Shown: positions 63,781-64,000 of the stretch, one piece after another | Position numbering within the stretch: the stretch's first letter is position 1 | Layout: each line of letters starts with the position of its first letter | DNA from: Paraburkholderia acidipaludis NBRC 101816 | GTDB lineage: Bacteria > Pseudomonadota > Gammaproteobacteria > Burkholderiales > Burkholderiaceae | Length of the DNA stretch: 64,000 nt | Assembly (NCBI RefSeq): GCF_000684975.1 | Contig: NZ_BAXZ01000002.1 | Coordinates: 272,984-336,983 of the forward strand | Direction of reading: 5' to 3' | Made by a program: the position numbers and the translations under genes | Notes under the pieces: generated by a model | The model's input: only the letters and a program-made list of their open reading frames with translations | The model's database searches: none | What the model was told of the DNA's origin: nothing

Positions 63781-64000
63781 ATTGATACAATTCAGTCCAC
63801 CGAAGTCCCGGTGATCCCCGTGGACCTCAGGAGCCAGCGAGTTGCCGGCAATGAATGCCGCTCACGGGCTCTGCTTGCCCAGTACGTAGCGATGTGGAGA
63901 GAGCGCGCATACACACAGACGAGAGTCAGAGACGTAGACCGCAATAAATCTGTCACTGCCACCAGCGCGACGGCGCACGGCAAAGGCCACCTTGGTGACT

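Larger units (their letters stand above)
55812..64000. mobile_element. Genomic island inserted in comM, right end outside window
   Basis: Left boundary at about 55812, where comM homology stops. The first 5 kb are markedly A+T-richer than the core, with codon use to match, and carry three tyrosine recombinases plus a small HTH protein. Cargo seen so far: a decayed gene, a Fic gene and a DUF2384 gene, with G+C rising again after 62 kb (mosaic). No matching comM 5' part occurs before 64000, so the island is at least 8.2 kb. Confidence 0.85.

Noticed and set aside
63792..63983. 63-codon minus-strand frame at the right edge
   Set aside because: No recognisable domain, no ribosome binding site seen; cannot be told from chance without the sequence beyond 64000.

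Overview
The window looks like a piece of a Burkholderia/Paraburkholderia-type chromosome (Betaproteobacteria, Burkholderiaceae). The evidence is very high G+C over most of its length, PHB-related genes including a PhaM-type granule protein, a methionine synthase split into two genes, DUF1840/DUF3567/DUF2917 proteins, and the dac-dat-ybeD-lipB-lipA and dctABD neighbourhoods. No rRNA, tRNA or CRISPR array was seen.

Layout, left to right. Positions 1-4630 are mostly minus strand: the start of HMG-CoA lyase, a GhrA-like 2-hydroxyacid dehydrogenase, a plus-strand RBBP9-like hydrolase, and an overlapping pta-ackA pair. Divergent from pta, 5085-8512 encodes a DUF3141 protein with a PHA-synthase-like Cys-Asp-His triad and a FabI-type reductase, behind a good sigma-70 promoter that overlaps a CTGC-N3-GCAG site. 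Positions 8640-24599 hold mostly minus-strand housekeeping genes: a PXPV-like secreted protein, an orphan DppA-like binding protein, SDR, dsbA, SPOR protein, argS, split metH, DUF3567, an alpha/beta hydrolase, a DUF3108 protein and an IclR regulator. From 24794 the plus strand dominates: FAH-family hydrolase, enoyl-CoA hydratase, phaM, patatin, a diiron ferritin-like/desaturase-like protein and rfaE2. Then come birA-coaX (minus), a four-gene MlaEFD-like lipid ABC transporter, a ferredoxin, dacC-dat-ybeD, lipB-lipA, tauABC and dctA-dctB-dctD. A Phd/PIN toxin-antitoxin pair, a LysR regulator and a DUF2917 gene sit between ybeD and lipB. tlpA and a lipoprotein close the core region.

At about 55812 the core sequence stops. 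The comM (yifB) gene is cut, leaving only its last 199 codons, and a more A+T-rich island begins and runs off the right edge. It opens with three successive tyrosine recombinases and a small HTH/coiled-coil protein (a RIT/Tn554-like module). A decayed gene, a long stretch without recognisable genes, a Fic-family gene whose motif has Gln in place of the catalytic His, and a DUF2384 (MbcA/ParS/Xre-type) antitoxin-like gene follow.

Points of most interest: the comM-targeted recombinase trio; the His-less Fic protein beside an antitoxin-like gene with no RES toxin and a repeat-rich operator in front; a cluster of six DnaA-box-like sequences just before the comM remnant; a PHA-synthase-like enzyme in a pta-ackA-fabI cluster; a sigma-54 promoter for dctA matching the sigma-54 activator DctD encoded nearby; and a PIN toxin with an Asp-to-Asn change at an active-site position.
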